The translations under genes were made by a program, and so were the position numbers. Positions 9,360-18,646 of a DNA stretch of 64,000 nt are shown here, one piece after another. The notes beneath the pieces were generated by a model. It saw nothing but the letters and a program-made list of their open reading frames with translations, searched no databases and had not been told where the DNA came from. The stretch is from Afipia sp. (GTDB lineage Bacteria > Pseudomonadota > Alphaproteobacteria > Rhizobiales > Xanthobacteraceae): positions 992,001 through 1,056,000 of the forward strand of contig JANQAK010000003.1 of the NCBI GenBank assembly GCA_024707075.1, written 5' to 3'. How positions within the stretch are numbered: the first letter of the stretch is position 1; each line of letters begins with the position of its first letter.

Positions 9360-10793
9360 ATGATCCAGAGTGAACGTTCCGCCTCCGGCGATCGTCCGAC
9401 AGTCGTGATCGTCGGCGGCGGCTTCTCCGGCGCGGTGCTGGCGTGGCACCTGCATCGCGCCGCACCGGACCGGCACAACATCATTATCGTCGAGCCGCGC
9501 GGCGAGATCGGGCGCGGCCTCGCCTATGACAGCCATGATCCGGCGCACCGCATCAATGTGCCTGCGCTGAAGATGAATCTCGATGTCGACGAGGAAGGCC
9601 ATTTCGAGCAATGGCTGATCGCGTCCGGTTATCCGGCGCGCGATCCGGCATCGCAGATTCCCGGCGCGCTGTTCCCCACCCGCGCGGCGTTCGGCGATTA
9701 TGTCAACGCGCATATCAAAAAACTTGGCCGCGTCGTCACCCACATCCAGACGAAAGCGCGCGCCGTCGTTCCGCAATCAGCCGGCTATCGCGTTGCCTGC
9801 GACGACGGCAGTGAGATCGACGCGGACATTGTCGTGCTAGCGGTGTGCCACACGCCGCCGCAGGTGCCCTTCTCGCTCGCAGCGTTGCAACACCGCCCGC
9901 GATTCATCGCCAACCCGTGGCAACCCGACGCGCTGCGCGACATCGCGCCGGAGCATCGCGTGCTGATCGTCGGCACCGGCCTCACCATGGCCGACATCGT
10001 CGCCTCGCTCGACCGGCAGGGTCATCGCGGCAACATTAACGCGGTCTCGCGGCGCGGCCTGCGCTCACAGCCGCTCGCCACGCAACAGATGGAGCCGTTC
10101 GGCGACTTCATTGAAAACCCGGAGCATACCACGCTGGCGCTGCTGCGCCGTGTCCGCCGCGCCATCGCGGACGCATCGAAGCAGGGTCTCTCATGGCATC
10201 CGGTGCTCGACCAGGTACGCCTGCAAGGCACCGCGATCTGGCGCGCGCTGCCGCTGCATGAACGCGCGAAACTGATTCATCATCTGCGCCCGTTCTGGGA
10301 CACCTATCGTTTTCGCATCGCCCCGCAGGTCGATGATGTCATCCGTCGCAGGATCGTGAACGGCACGCTGGCGATCCGCGCGGCGTCGGTCCGCGCCAGC
10401 GCAACGCAAGGCGATGATCTTGCGGTCGATCTGCGCCCGCGCCGCAGCCGCGACTGGACACGCGAGACATTCGACGCGGTCGTGATCGCCACCGGCCCGG
10501 CGCATGGCACGGTGTTCAGGACCAATCCCCTGCTCGCGCAAATCGGCGCGGCCGGTCTCGCCCGTCCCGATCCGCTGGGTCTCGGCATCGACGTCGATCT
10601 GCGCGGCCACGCCATCGGCCGCGACGGCCACGCCGCCGAGGCGCTGTTCGTGGCGGGTCCGCTGGCGCGCGGCACCTTCGGCGAACTGATGGGCGCGCCC
10701 GATCTGGCCCATTACGCGCGCCAGATCGCGGACACCATCGCGCACGCGCCGATCGGCGCATCGCGGTTGCCTCCGCATACTGTCCCGGCCTAA
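9360..10793 (+). CDS. FAD/NAD(P)-binding oxidoreductase, YdhS/COG4529-like
   Basis: A 477-residue protein with an N-terminal Rossmann dinucleotide motif (VVIVGGGFSGAVLAWHL, residues about 15-31) and the RINVPALKMNLD segment characteristic of the YdhS/Pyr_redox_9 family of uncharacterised FAD proteins. A second nucleotide-binding glycine motif, VLIVGTGLTMADIV, lies near residue 200, as in flavin monooxygenase-like enzymes. No signal peptide, so cytosolic. It begins 15 bases after the third SsuA-like gene, which suggests co-transcription and a role in using an organosulfur compound. The reaction is unknown. Confidence 0.82.
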   Translation: MIQSERSASGDRPTVVIVGGGFSGAVLAWHLHRAAPDRHNIIIVEPRGEIGRGLAYDSHDPAHRINVPALKMNLDVDEEGHFEQWLIASGYPARDPASQIPGALFPTRAAFGDYVNAHIKKLGRVVTHIQTKARAVVPQSAGYRVACDDGSEIDADIVVLAVCHTPPQVPFSLAALQHRPRFIANPWQPDALRDIAPEHRVLIVGTGLTMADIVASLDRQGHRGNINAVSRRGLRSQPLATQQMEPFGDFIENPEHTTLALLRRVRRAIADASKQGLSWHPVLDQVRLQGTAIWRALPLHERAKLIHHLRPFWDTYRFRIAPQVDDVIRRRIVNGTLAIRAASVRASATQGDDLAVDLRPRRSRDWTRETFDAVVIATGPAHGTVFRTNPLLAQIGAAGLARPDPLGLGIDVDLRGHAIGRDGHAAEALFVAGPLARGTFGELMGAPDLAHYARQIADTIAHAPIGASRLPPHTVPA

Positions 10794-10859
10794 AACACGC
10801 CTGACATTCATGCGCCGGCCATCGCGGCCTCGCTCCTCAGACAGCCGGAGACGCCGTCA

Positions 10860-11673
10860 ATGACGCCCGCCCTCGCGCGCATCAGTTTCCTTGCGCCTTT
10901 GTTCGTCCCCGCCAACCGGCCCGAGCGTTACCAGAAGGCCGCCAATTCCGGCGCGGACGGCGTCATCATCGATCTTGAGGACGCCGTCGCGCCGGACGAC
11001 AAGGATGCCGCGCGCGCCGCGCTGCTGACAGCGTCGATTCCATTCAATTCCATCGTCCGCATCAATGCGGCGGGCACGCGCTGGTACGCCGACGACGTCG
11101 AGGCGGTGAAAAAACTCGCCGTCGGCGTCATGCTGCCCAAGGCGGAGACGGCGGAGCAGCCTGAATACCTGCGCGCCGCGCTCGGCGACCGGCCGCTCAT
11201 CGCCCTGATCGAGATCGGCGCAGGGCCTCGCGAATGTGCGCGAGATCGCGCAGCACGCGGACAGGCTCGCGTTCGGCTATATCGATTTCAGCGCCGATCT
11301 CGGGTGCAGCATGGAGCGCGACGCACTGCTGATGGCGCGCGCCGAGATTGTGCTGGCGTCGAAGCTCGCGGGCCTCCTTCCGCCCCTCGAAGGCGTGACG
11401 CCGTCGTTCGACGACGCCGCGCTGGTGGAAGACGACGCGCGTTACGCCGCGGCGATGGGTTTCGGCGGCAAGCTCTGCATCCATCCGAAACAGATTCCGC
11501 CGACGCTGAAGGGATTCCGCCCGGCGCAGGCCGACATCGACTGGGCGACGAAGATCGCCAGTTCCGGCGACGGCGCGGTCTCCGTCGATGGCATGATGGT
11601 CGATGCGCCGGTGCGCCTGCGCGCGCAACGGATTCTCGCGGCGGCGAAGGCGAGCGACGCGGCGGGGAAATAG
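10860..11673 (+). pseudogene. HpcH/HpaI-CitE-like CoA ester lyase, one-base frameshift
   Basis: Encodes a CitE-like (beta-methylmalyl/citramalyl-CoA or citryl lyase type) aldolase. The first part gives LFVPANRPERYQKAANSGAD and GVIIDLEDAV. At GGG 11223-11225 the frame breaks; reading one base further gives GLANVREIAQHADRLAFGYI, then KLCIHPKQI near the C-terminus and a stop at 11673. Removing one G yields a continuous protein of about 270 residues, the expected family length. All core motifs survive on both sides, so the break is either very recent or a sequence error. The upstream gap of 66 bases allows co-transcription with the FAD protein. Confidence 0.82.
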
Positions 11674-11685
11674 ACGGAAAAATAA

Positions 11686-11871
11686 AGCCTCATGGTGAGG
11701 AGCGAGGCAAAGCCTCGCGTCTCGAACCATGAGGCTGGTGCTGAAGAATTCTTCTCGTGGTCCTCATCCTTCGAGACGCGCGCAAGAGCGCGCTCCTCAG
11801 GATGAGGATTGCACTCAATTTCGTTGAGGTGGGTTCATACTGCTTCCGCTCGTCCCCGCGAAGGCGGGGAC
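11686..11871. repeat. Cluster of three palindromic repeat units
   Basis: The 319-base gap 11674-11992 holds no gene but three inverted repeats. AGCCTCATGGT (11686-11696) pairs with 11726-11736 and encloses a second dyad, GCGAGGC/GCCTCGC. TCCTCATCCT (11761-11770) pairs with 11799-11808. GTCCCCGC (11852-11859) pairs with 11864-11871. They look like the dispersed palindromes common between genes in Bradyrhizobiaceae and could also act as bidirectional terminators for the lyase and tetR genes. Confidence 0.75.
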
Positions 11872-11992
11872 CCAGTCTCAAGCAAGCACTGGATTCCCGC
11901 TTGCGCGAGAATGAGCGGTGGAGAGATCGGTACGTCCGTTTAGGGCGAGCGGCGTTTTGGAAATGAACCAGACGTAGCGACCCGCTCGGCCC

Positions 11993-12592
11993 CTACCCGC
12001 CCGCCACCGGCGGCCAGGTGACCAGCACCATCTCGGCGATCTTCTTCAGATCCTCGCGGGTGGTGCCGCCGACGGCCTGCACCGCGATGCCCTGCATCAT
12101 GGTCGCGATATAGCGCGCGAGCGCGGTGGCATCCGCCGTCTTGGGCAGATCGCCCTCGGCCTTGGCCCGCTCCAGCCGCAGGCGCAAATCCTCTTCCCAC
12201 GCGGCGCGGCGCGTGCGCAATTCCTGCTTGATCGATTCCGCCGCCACACCGCAGGTCAGCGCGCCATTAATAGAGAGACAGCCCGCCGGACATTCCGGAT
12301 CGGTCACCGCGTCCACTTCACCATAGAGAAGGTTTTCGACCACCGCCCGCGCCGTCGGCTGGGCAAGCGCCAGCTTGGCGTATCCCGCCGGGCCGTCGAG
12401 ATAGGTGTCGAACGCCTTGCGGAATAACTCTTCCTTGTTGCCGAACGCGGCGTAAAGCGACGGCCGGGTGATGCCCATGGCCTTGGTCAGGTCGGCCATC
12501 GACGCGCCCTCGTATCCCTTCTCCCAGAAGACGTGCAGAGCGTCTTCCAGAGCCTGGTCGAGATCGAATTCGCGGGGGCGGCCGAGCGCCAT
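11993..12592 (-). CDS. TetR/AcrR family transcriptional repressor
   Basis: A 199-residue regulator. The N-terminal helix-turn-helix (residues about 8-55) contains [20 protein letters not shown] and [18 protein letters not shown]. The ligand-binding domain has [12 protein letters not shown], seen in TetR proteins controlling efflux or reductase genes. It is divergent from the MFP-RND pair starting at 12819 and most likely represses it and itself; the inducer is unknown. The 226-base intergenic region is AT-richer than its surroundings, but I could not mark a clean operator. Confidence 0.9.
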   Translation of the reverse strand: MALGRPREFDLDQALEDALHVFWEKGYEGASMADLTKAMGITRPSLYAAFGNKEELFRKAFDTYLDGPAGYAKLALAQPTARAVVENLLYGEVDAVTDPECPAGCLSINGALTCGVAAESIKQELRTRRAAWEEDLRLRLERAKAEGDLPKTADATALARYIATMMQGIAVQAVGGTTREDLKKIAEMVLVTWPPVAGG

Positions 12593-12818
12593 GATGAGAG
12601 CACCTCTACTTTTGTACTATTCGTTAGATATGTCCCTTGACGACGAAAGTCCAAGCCCCATCTGTACCGCACGTTATAGATTTTGCGGTGCAACCTGTTA
12701 GGATTTGAGGACCGGGAGCCGGACCACTGGTGACAAATATCACCGCCTCCCTCCAAAACATTGTTTTGCATCAAAAAAATCGTCTTCTGGTAGTCGGCTC
12801 AGAGCCGAGGGGCACGTC

Positions 12819-13997
12819 ATGAGAACTCTTTCCTTCACAAAACGTCTTGTTGCAGTTGCGTTCGGACTGGCCGTCCTGGCGGGGGCCGGAGCCTTTTTCT
12901 GGACCGGAAACAGCCGTGCGCAGGCCGATGCCGCTGCGGCCAAGGCCCCTCCGGCGACGCCGGTGTCGGTCGCCGACGTCAACGAGCGCGAAACCGCGGT
13001 CTGGGACGAATTTTCCGGCCGCCTCGAGGCCGTCGAACAGGTCGAGGTCCGCTCGCGCGTGGCCGGGGCCATTCAGGAGATCCGGTTCCGCGAAGGCGCA
13101 CTGGTTCAGAAGGACGACGTGCTTGTCGTGATCGATCCGGCGCTCTACGCCGCCGAGGTCGCCCGCGCCGAAGCGCAGGTCGCCGCCGCGCAGGCGCGAC
13201 TGGTCTTCACCAAGAGCGATTACGAACGCGGCCAGCAACTGACCGGCTCGCAGACCATCTCGCAGCGCGACCAGGACAACCGCATCAATTCCTATCGCGA
13301 GGCGGAAGCCAATCTCAAGGCCGCGCAAGCCACCCTGAAAACTGCGCAGCTCAATCTCGGCTACACCGAAGTCCGCGCGCCCGTGACGGGCCGCGTCGGC
13401 AAGCGCGAGATCACCGTCGGCAACCTGATCGCCGCCGGCCCCGGCTCGCCGCTGCTGACGACCATCGTCTCGACCTCGCCGATCTATGCCTCCTTCAACG
13501 CCGACGAGCAGGTCGTGCTGCGCGCGCTCAACTCTCTTGGCGACGATGCCGCCGCATCGAAGACCGGCCGCATCCCGGTCAAGATGGGCACCGCGACCAG
13601 CGACGGCACGCCGTTCGAGGGCCACATGCAGTTGATCGACAATCAGGTCGATCCGCGCAGCGGCACGGTTCGCGTGCGCGCCGTGTTCGACAACAAGGAT
13701 GGCCGCCTGATCCCCGGACAGTTCGTCCGCCTGCAAATGGGCCAGCCCAAGAGCGAGCGTGCCGTAATGGTCAACGAACGCGCCGTCGGCACCGACCAGA
13801 ACAAGAAATACGTGATGGTCGTGAACAAGGAGAACAAGGCGGAGTACCGCGAAGTCACGCTCGGCGTGGCCGTCGATGGCCTGCGCAGGGTCACGTCCGG
13901 CCTGAAACCGGGCGAGCAGATCGTGGTCCGAGGACTGCAACGCGTACGGCCCGGCGCTCCCGTCGCGCCGCAAGTCGTGGCGATGGACGCAAACTGA
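12819..13997 (+). CDS. RND efflux periplasmic adaptor (membrane fusion protein), AcrA/MexE-like
   Basis: A 392-residue HlyD-type adaptor linking the inner-membrane pump to an outer-membrane channel. It has an N-terminal membrane anchor/signal (residues about 9-30), the lipoyl half-motif EVRSRVAGAIQEIRFREGAL, a coiled-coil hairpin (about 105-165) and the second lipoyl half LGYTEVRAPVTGRVGKREI. ATG 12819 is preceded by GAGGGG; the frame upstream of it lacks homology. The partner pump gene starts 212 bases downstream, with a palindromic repeat in between. No outer-membrane factor gene is present. Confidence 0.92.
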   Translation: MRTLSFTKRLVAVAFGLAVLAGAGAFFWTGNSRAQADAAAAKAPPATPVSVADVNERETAVWDEFSGRLEAVEQVEVRSRVAGAIQEIRFREGALVQKDDVLVVIDPALYAAEVARAEAQVAAAQARLVFTKSDYERGQQLTGSQTISQRDQDNRINSYREAEANLKAAQATLKTAQLNLGYTEVRAPVTGRVGKREITVGNLIAAGPGSPLLTTIVSTSPIYASFNADEQVVLRALNSLGDDAAASKTGRIPVKMGTATSDGTPFEGHMQLIDNQVDPRSGTVRVRAVFDNKDGRLIPGQFVRLQMGQPKSERAVMVNERAVGTDQNKKYVMVVNKENKAEYREVTLGVAVDGLRRVTSGLKPGEQIVVRGLQRVRPGAPVAPQVVAMDAN

Positions 13998-14082
13998 AGC
14001 GAAGGACCTTGAGGAACAAACCCGGCCGCGCCTGCGTGGCATTTTCTCAGGGCGATTATGAGACGTGAAGATACATCCACAA

Positions 14083-14166
14083 CGTCATTGCGAGCGAAGC
14101 GAAGCAATCCAGTCCTGGGAAAAGAAAAACTGGATTGCTTCGTCGCAAGTGCTCCTCGCAATGACG
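14083..14166. repeat. Dispersed palindromic repeat between adaptor and pump genes
   Basis: CGTCATTGCGAG at 14083-14094 pairs with CTCGCAATGACG at 14155-14166, and inside it GAAGCAATCCAGT pairs with ACTGGATTGCTTC. Related sequence recurs at 17484-17527 and, in part, at 59238-59254. It probably forms an mRNA hairpin within the MFP-RND transcript. Confidence 0.85.
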
Positions 14167-14209
14167 GGATGGGCATCGGCGCTGCAACACGACCAAACGA
14201 GATAACGCC

Positions 14210-17200
14210 ATGAATTTCTCAAAATTTTTCATCGACCGGCCGATTTTCGCGGGCGTTCTCTCGATGCTGATCTTCCTCGCCGGCCTCCTGTCGCTGCCCG
14301 CGCTGCCGATCTCCGAATATCCCGAGGTCTCCCCGCCCACCGTCGTGGTCCGCGCGCAATATCCCGGCGCGAATCCGAAGGTGATCGCGGAAACAGTCTC
14401 CACGCCGATCGAAGAACAGATCAACGGCGTCGAGAACATGCTCTATATGAGCAGCCAGGCCACCACCGACGGCGTGATGACGCTCAACGTCACCTTCCGC
14501 CTCGGCACTGATCCCGACAAGGCGCAGCAGCTCGTGCAGAACCGCGTGTCGCAGGCCGAACCCCGCCTGCCGGCGGAAGTCCGCGCGCTCGGCATCACCA
14601 CCATCAAGAGTTCGCCCGATCTGACCATGGTCGTCCATCTGCTGTCGCCCAACGACCGCTACGACATGACCTACCTGCGCAACTACGCGGTGCTGAACGT
14701 CAAGGACCGGCTCGCGCGCATTCAGGGCGTCGGTCAGGTGCAACTGTTCGGCGCAGGCGATTACTCGATGCGGGTCTGGCTCGATCCGCAGAAGGTCGCC
14801 GAGCGCGGCCTGTCGGCCAGCGACGTCGTCAACGAAATCCGCGCGCAGAACGTGCAGGCTGCGGCCGGCGTGATCGGCGCGTCGCCAAGCGAGACCGGCC
14901 TTGACCTGCAACTCTCGGTCAATGCGCAGGGACGCCTTCAGAGCGAGGAGGAATTCGGCGACATCATCGTCAAGACCGGCGCCAACGGCGAAGTGACGCG
15001 GTTGCGCGACGTCGCCCGCCTCGAACTCGGCGCGGCGGATTATTCGCTGCGCTCGCTGCTGAACAACAAGTCCGCCGTGGCGGTTCCCATCTTTCAGGCC
15101 CCCGGCTCGAACGCGATCCAGATTTCCGACAGTGTCCGCAAGACCATGGCGGAGCTGAAGGAGAACATGCCGGACGGCATGGACTACAGCATCGTCTACG
15201 ACCCGACCCAGTTCGTCCGCGCGTCCATCGAGGCCGTGGTGCATACGCTGCTGGAAGCCGTGGCGCTGGTGGTCCTCGTCGTCATCCTGTTCCTGCAAAC
15301 ATGGCGCGCCTCGATCATTCCGTTGATCGCCGTTCCGGTGTCCATCGTCGGCACCTTCGCGGTGCTGTTCGTGATGGGCTTTTCCATCAACGCGCTGACG
15401 CTGTTCGGCCTCGTGCTGGCCATCGGCATCGTGGTGGACGACGCCATCGTCGTGGTGGAGAATGTCGAACGCAACATCGAGCGAGGCCTGTCGCCGGTTC
15501 AGGCGAGCTATCAGGCCATGAACGAGGTGACCGGCCCGATCATCGCCATCGCGCTGGTTCTGGTCGCGGTGTTCGTGCCGCTGGCCTTCATCAGCGGCCT
15601 CACCGGCCAGTTCTACAAGCAGTTCGCGCTGACGGTCGCGATCTCCACCGTGATCTCGGCGTTCAACTCGCTGACGCTGTCCCCCGCGCTCGCGGCCCTT
15701 CTGCTGAAGTCGCATGACGCGCCGAAGGACGCGCTGACCCGCGCGATGGACAAGGGTCTCGGCTGGTTCTTCAAGCGCTTCAACACACTCTTCCATCGCG
15801 GCTCCGAGGCCTATAGCGGCGGCGTCAAGCGCGTGATTTCCCGCAGGTTCCTGGTGATGGGCGTCTATGTCGCGCTGATTGCCGTGACCTTCGGGCTGTT
15901 CAAGGCGGTGCCGGGCGGCTTCGTGCCGGGCCAGGACAAGCAGTATCTGGTCGGCTTCGCGCAACTGCCCGACGGCTCGACGCTCGACCGCACCGAAGAA
16001 GTGATCCGCCGCATGAGCGACATCGCGCTGAAGCAGCCCGGCGTGGAAAGCTCCGTGGCGTTTCCGGGCCTGTCCATCAACGGTTTCACCAACTCGTCGA
16101 ATGCGGGCATCGTGTTCGTGACCCTGAAACCGTTCGACGAACGCAAGGACAAGAGCCTGAGCGGCGGCGCCATCGCCATGGCGCTCAACGGCAAGTTCGC
16201 CGGCATCCAGGAAGCCTTCATCGCGATCTTCCCGCCGCCGCCGGTGCCGGGTCTCGGCACCATCGGCGGCTTCAAGCTGCAAATCGAGGATCGCGTCGGC
16301 GCGGGCTACAACGCGCTGGACAACGCCACCAAGGCTTTCCTCGCCAAGGCGCAGACCACGCCGGAACTCGCGGGGCTGTTCTCCAGTTTCCAGGTCAACA
16401 CGCCGCAGCTTTACGCCGACATCGACCGCACCAAGGCGCGGCAGTTGAGCGTGCCGGTGACCAGCGTGTTCGACACCATGCAGATCTATCTCGGCTCGCT
16501 CTACGTCAACGACTTCAACAAATTCGGCCGGACCTATTCCGTCCGCGTGCAGGCCGACTCCAAGTTCCGCGCCCGCGCCGAAGACGTCGGGCTGTTGAAG
16601 GTGCGCTCCAACACCGGCGAGATGGTGCCGCTGTCGGTGCTGCTGCGCGTGCAGTCCAGCGCCGGGCCGGAACGCGCCATGCGCTACAACGGATTCCTCA
16701 CCGCCGACGTCAACGGCGGCCCCGCCCCGGGCTATTCCACCGGACAGGCGCAGGCGGCGGTCGATCGCATCGCCAGGGAAACATTCCCGAAAGGCATCGG
16801 CTATGAATGGACCGAACTGACCTATCAGGAAATCATCGCCGGCAACTCGTCGCTGTATGTGTTCCCGATTGCGCTGTTCCTGGTGTTCCTGGTGCTGGCC
16901 GCGCAATACGAGAGTCTCACGCTGCCGCTCGCCATCATCATGATCGTGCCGATGAGCCTCCTGGCCGCGATGTTCGGCGTCTGGATCACCGGCAGCGACA
17001 ACAACGTGTTCACGCAGATCGGCCTCATCGTTCTTGTGGGATTATCCGCCAAGAACGCGATCCTGATCGTGGAGTTCGCGCGCGAACTTGAGTTCGCCGG
17101 GCGCAAGCCGATCGCGGCGGCCATCGAGGCCAGCCGGCTGCGGCTGCGGCCGATCCTGATGACGTCGCTCGCCTTCATCATGGGCGTGGTGCCGCTGGTG

Positions 17201-17416
17201 ACCTCCACCGGCGCGGGCTCCGAGATGCGTCACGCCATGGGTGTCGCGGTGTTCTCCGGCATGATCGGCGTCACCGCGTTCGGCATCTTCTTCACGCCGG
17301 TGTTCTACGTGCTCTTGCGGGCGCTGACGGGCAATCGCCCGCTGACGCAGCACGGCGAAGGCACCATCGAACACGTTCCCGCTCCCGTGCATCAACTGAA
17401 GGATGCCGCTGAATAA
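14210..17416 (+). CDS. RND multidrug efflux pump, HAE1/AcrB-MexF family
   Basis: A 1068-residue proton-driven drug exporter of the inner membrane, normal length for the family. It opens with MNFSKFFIDRPIFAGVLSML, the conserved amphipathic start. The TM4 proton-relay aspartates are in GIVVDDAIVVVENVER (near residue 410), and a second repeat carries the matching TM10 region GLSAKNAILIVEFARE near 945. Twelve membrane segments and two large periplasmic loops are evident. It pairs with the adaptor upstream and is presumably controlled by the TetR protein. Intact throughout, unlike the second RND gene at 31.7 kb. Confidence 0.94.
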   Translation: MNFSKFFIDRPIFAGVLSMLIFLAGLLSLPALPISEYPEVSPPTVVVRAQYPGANPKVIAETVSTPIEEQINGVENMLYMSSQATTDGVMTLNVTFRLGTDPDKAQQLVQNRVSQAEPRLPAEVRALGITTIKSSPDLTMVVHLLSPNDRYDMTYLRNYAVLNVKDRLARIQGVGQVQLFGAGDYSMRVWLDPQKVAERGLSASDVVNEIRAQNVQAAAGVIGASPSETGLDLQLSVNAQGRLQSEEEFGDIIVKTGANGEVTRLRDVARLELGAADYSLRSLLNNKSAVAVPIFQAPGSNAIQISDSVRKTMAELKENMPDGMDYSIVYDPTQFVRASIEAVVHTLLEAVALVVLVVILFLQTWRASIIPLIAVPVSIVGTFAVLFVMGFSINALTLFGLVLAIGIVVDDAIVVVENVERNIERGLSPVQASYQAMNEVTGPIIAIALVLVAVFVPLAFISGLTGQFYKQFALTVAISTVISAFNSLTLSPALAALLLKSHDAPKDALTRAMDKGLGWFFKRFNTLFHRGSEAYSGGVKRVISRRFLVMGVYVALIAVTFGLFKAVPGGFVPGQDKQYLVGFAQLPDGSTLDRTEEVIRRMSDIALKQPGVESSVAFPGLSINGFTNSSNAGIVFVTLKPFDERKDKSLSGGAIAMALNGKFAGIQEAFIAIFPPPPVPGLGTIGGFKLQIEDRVGAGYNALDNATKAFLAKAQTTPELAGLFSSFQVNTPQLYADIDRTKARQLSVPVTSVFDTMQIYLGSLYVNDFNKFGRTYSVRVQADSKFRARAEDVGLLKVRSNTGEMVPLSVLLRVQSSAGPERAMRYNGFLTADVNGGPAPGYSTGQAQAAVDRIARETFPKGIGYEWTELTYQEIIAGNSSLYVFPIALFLVFLVLAAQYESLTLPLAIIMIVPMSLLAAMFGVWITGSDNNVFTQIGLIVLVGLSAKNAILIVEFARELEFAGRKPIAAAIEASRLRLRPILMTSLAFIMGVVPLVTSTGAGSEMRHAMGVAVFSGMIGVTAFGIFFTPVFYVLLRALTGNRPLTQHGEGTIEHVPAPVHQLKDAAE

Positions 17417-17483
17417 CCCGCCCCGCCGGGCGGGTCTCCCACCGGTGCTGCGCTGAATGCCCGTTCCAGCGCCGTGCCCGCGA

Positions 17484-17527
17484 CGAAGCAATCCGGTCCT
17501 TGCCCCTCCAAAGGCCGGATTGCTTCG
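17484..17527. repeat. Dispersed palindromic repeat
   Basis: CGAAGCAATCCGG at 17484-17496 pairs with CCGGATTGCTTCG at 17515-17527. The sequence is related to the repeat at 14083-14166. The 325-base gap 17417-17741 holds this repeat, a terminator and a long inverted repeat, and no gene. Confidence 0.8.
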
Positions 17528-17554
17528 CTCGCAACTTTTGAATGCGGAAACGAA

Positions 17555-17588
17555 AATGGCCGGGAATTTTCCCGGCCATTGTCTTTTT
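17555..17588 (+). terminator. Rho-independent terminator of the MFP-RND operon
   Basis: AATGGCCGGGA at 17555-17565 pairs perfectly with TCCCGGCCATT at 17570-17580 across a four-base loop, followed by GTCTTTTTT. It stands 138 bases after the pump stop codon. Confidence 0.88.
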
Positions 17589-17611
17589 TACAACGAAACA
17601 AATTCTCACGT

Positions 17612-17728
17612 CGTCCCGGCGCAGGCCGGGACCCATCAGCCCTGTCGACGTCACTATAGAGACGCGTTCAACCATCCCGCCTCAATGACAAAGGCCGGTG
17701 GTTATGGGTCCCGGCCTGCGCCGGGACG
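17612..17728. repeat. Long inverted repeat with 25-base perfect arms
   Basis: Arms at 17612-17636 and 17704-17728 are exact reverse complements (outer ends CGTCCCGGCGCAGG and CCTGCGCCGGGACG). The 67-base interior has no reading frame of note. Such GTCCCGGC...GCCGGGAC elements are widespread intergenic repeats in this bacterial group. It separates the convergent pump and hutX genes. Confidence 0.88.
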
Positions 17729-17741
17729 ATACCCGTGAAAT

Positions 17742-18242
17742 TCACCCCAGCGTCTTCGCCAGCGCGTGAAACTTCTCGAGCTGATCTACCTTGAGCGCGC
17801 GGTTCTCGTCGCGGCCGACGAAGACCTTGAACATCACACCGCCGTCGACATTGAGAAACGCCGCGAACGCCGACGACTTGCCCATGAACGGCCGCTCGAC
17901 GAAGGCGATGCCGCCGCAGCGATCGTGTCGCAGATGGCCGTGCATGCCCTTCGGCTTCAGGATGTTGTAGTAGCCGCGTCCGATTTCACCGCCGCCCACC
18001 GGCTCGGTGACCTCGAAGATGCCGTCCTCGGTATGGATGATCAGCGTCACCTCGCCCCACGTCGCGATATCCTGCATCGCGGGGACGAACGCCGAACCCG
18101 GCGCGAAGGAGCGCATCTCGTCCGGCAGCGCCTCGATCACGGCGCGCGCCGTGACGTTCTTTTCCCGCGCGACGTCCTCGATGACGCCGCCCGGATTCTC
18201 CGCCATGTGCTTGCGCAGATCGGCGAGATCAGTACTCAGCAT
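17742..18242 (-). CDS. hutX: Cytosolic heme utilisation carrier, HutX/HuvX family
   Basis: A 166-residue cytosolic heme-binding protein of the ChuX/HutX type, thought to take heme from the importer and pass it to a heme-degrading enzyme. Evidence: GYYNILKPKGMHGHLRHD with candidate axial histidines, CGGIAFVERPFMGKSSAFAAFLN, and the VFVGRDENRAL segment. ATG 18242 is chosen because the family starts there; upstream codons in frame are unrelated. It lies 26 bases behind the IsdG-like gene in the same operon, which fits the carrier role. Confidence 0.88.
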   Translation of the reverse strand: MLSTDLADLRKHMAENPGGVIEDVAREKNVTARAVIEALPDEMRSFAPGSAFVPAMQDIATWGEVTLIIHTEDGIFEVTEPVGGGEIGRGYYNILKPKGMHGHLRHDRCGGIAFVERPFMGKSSAFAAFLNVDGGVMFKVFVGRDENRALKVDQLEKFHALAKTLG

Positions 18243-18268
18243 TGCTTTGCCCTCGGCGCGCGGACGGA

Positions 18269-18598
18269 TCAGGCCGCGGCGCTGGTCTTGCGCTCGGTCT
18301 GGATAATGTCGAAGCCTTCGAACTTCGGATGACCGAGATAAATGCTCGGGCCGGCGTCGGCGCGCACATGGGCCTTGCGGAACTGCTCGGACTTGGTCCA
18401 GTTCTCGAACGCCGCCTTGTCCGCCCACAACGTGTGCGTCGAATACAGCGTGTGATCTTCCGCCACCGGTCCGCGCAGCAGGTGGAATTCAATGAAGCCC
18501 GGCATCTCGCTGAGATAGGACTCACGAGTCGCCCAGATGGTTTCGAACGTCTGCTCGGAGCCGGTCTTCACCTGGAATCTATTCATCGCAATAAACAT
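18269..18598 (-). CDS. IsdG-family heme-degrading monooxygenase (HmuQ/HmuD type)
   Basis: A 109-residue ferredoxin-like ABM-fold protein. The catalytic triad of staphylococcal IsdG/IsdI (Asn, Trp, His at about 6-7, 66-67, 76-77) is present as Asn6, Trp67 and His77 (FENW...KAHV), which strongly supports heme degradation with iron release. Bradyrhizobium has two such enzymes, HmuQ and HmuD; which one this is cannot be told. A GGAGA box stands before ATG 18598. It lies between hmuR and hutX on the minus strand. Confidence 0.9.
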   Translation of the reverse strand: MFIAMNRFQVKTGSEQTFETIWATRESYLSEMPGFIEFHLLRGPVAEDHTLYSTHTLWADKAAFENWTKSEQFRKAHVRADAGPSIYLGHPKFEGFDIIQTERKTSAAA

Positions 18599-18646
18599 GT
18601 GTCTTCTCCTGTTTGTCTTACCTTAAAGGCGTCCGGCCCTTTTTCA

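Noticed and set aside
10860-11673. CitE-like lyase as the missing HMG-CoA lyase of the mevalonate route
   Set aside because: HMG-CoA lyase belongs to a different (DRE-TIM) family; this gene shows HpcH/HpaI motifs and lies 37 kb away.
11686-11871. CRISPR-like array
   Set aside because: The repeats are inverted palindromes of different sequence, not regularly spaced direct repeats with spacers.
14219-16906. Very long open frame on the minus strand opposite the RND pump gene
   Set aside because: It is the mirror of a conserved coding region in high-GC DNA, is rich in His/Arg/Asp with no family resemblance, and the plus-strand pump is unambiguous.
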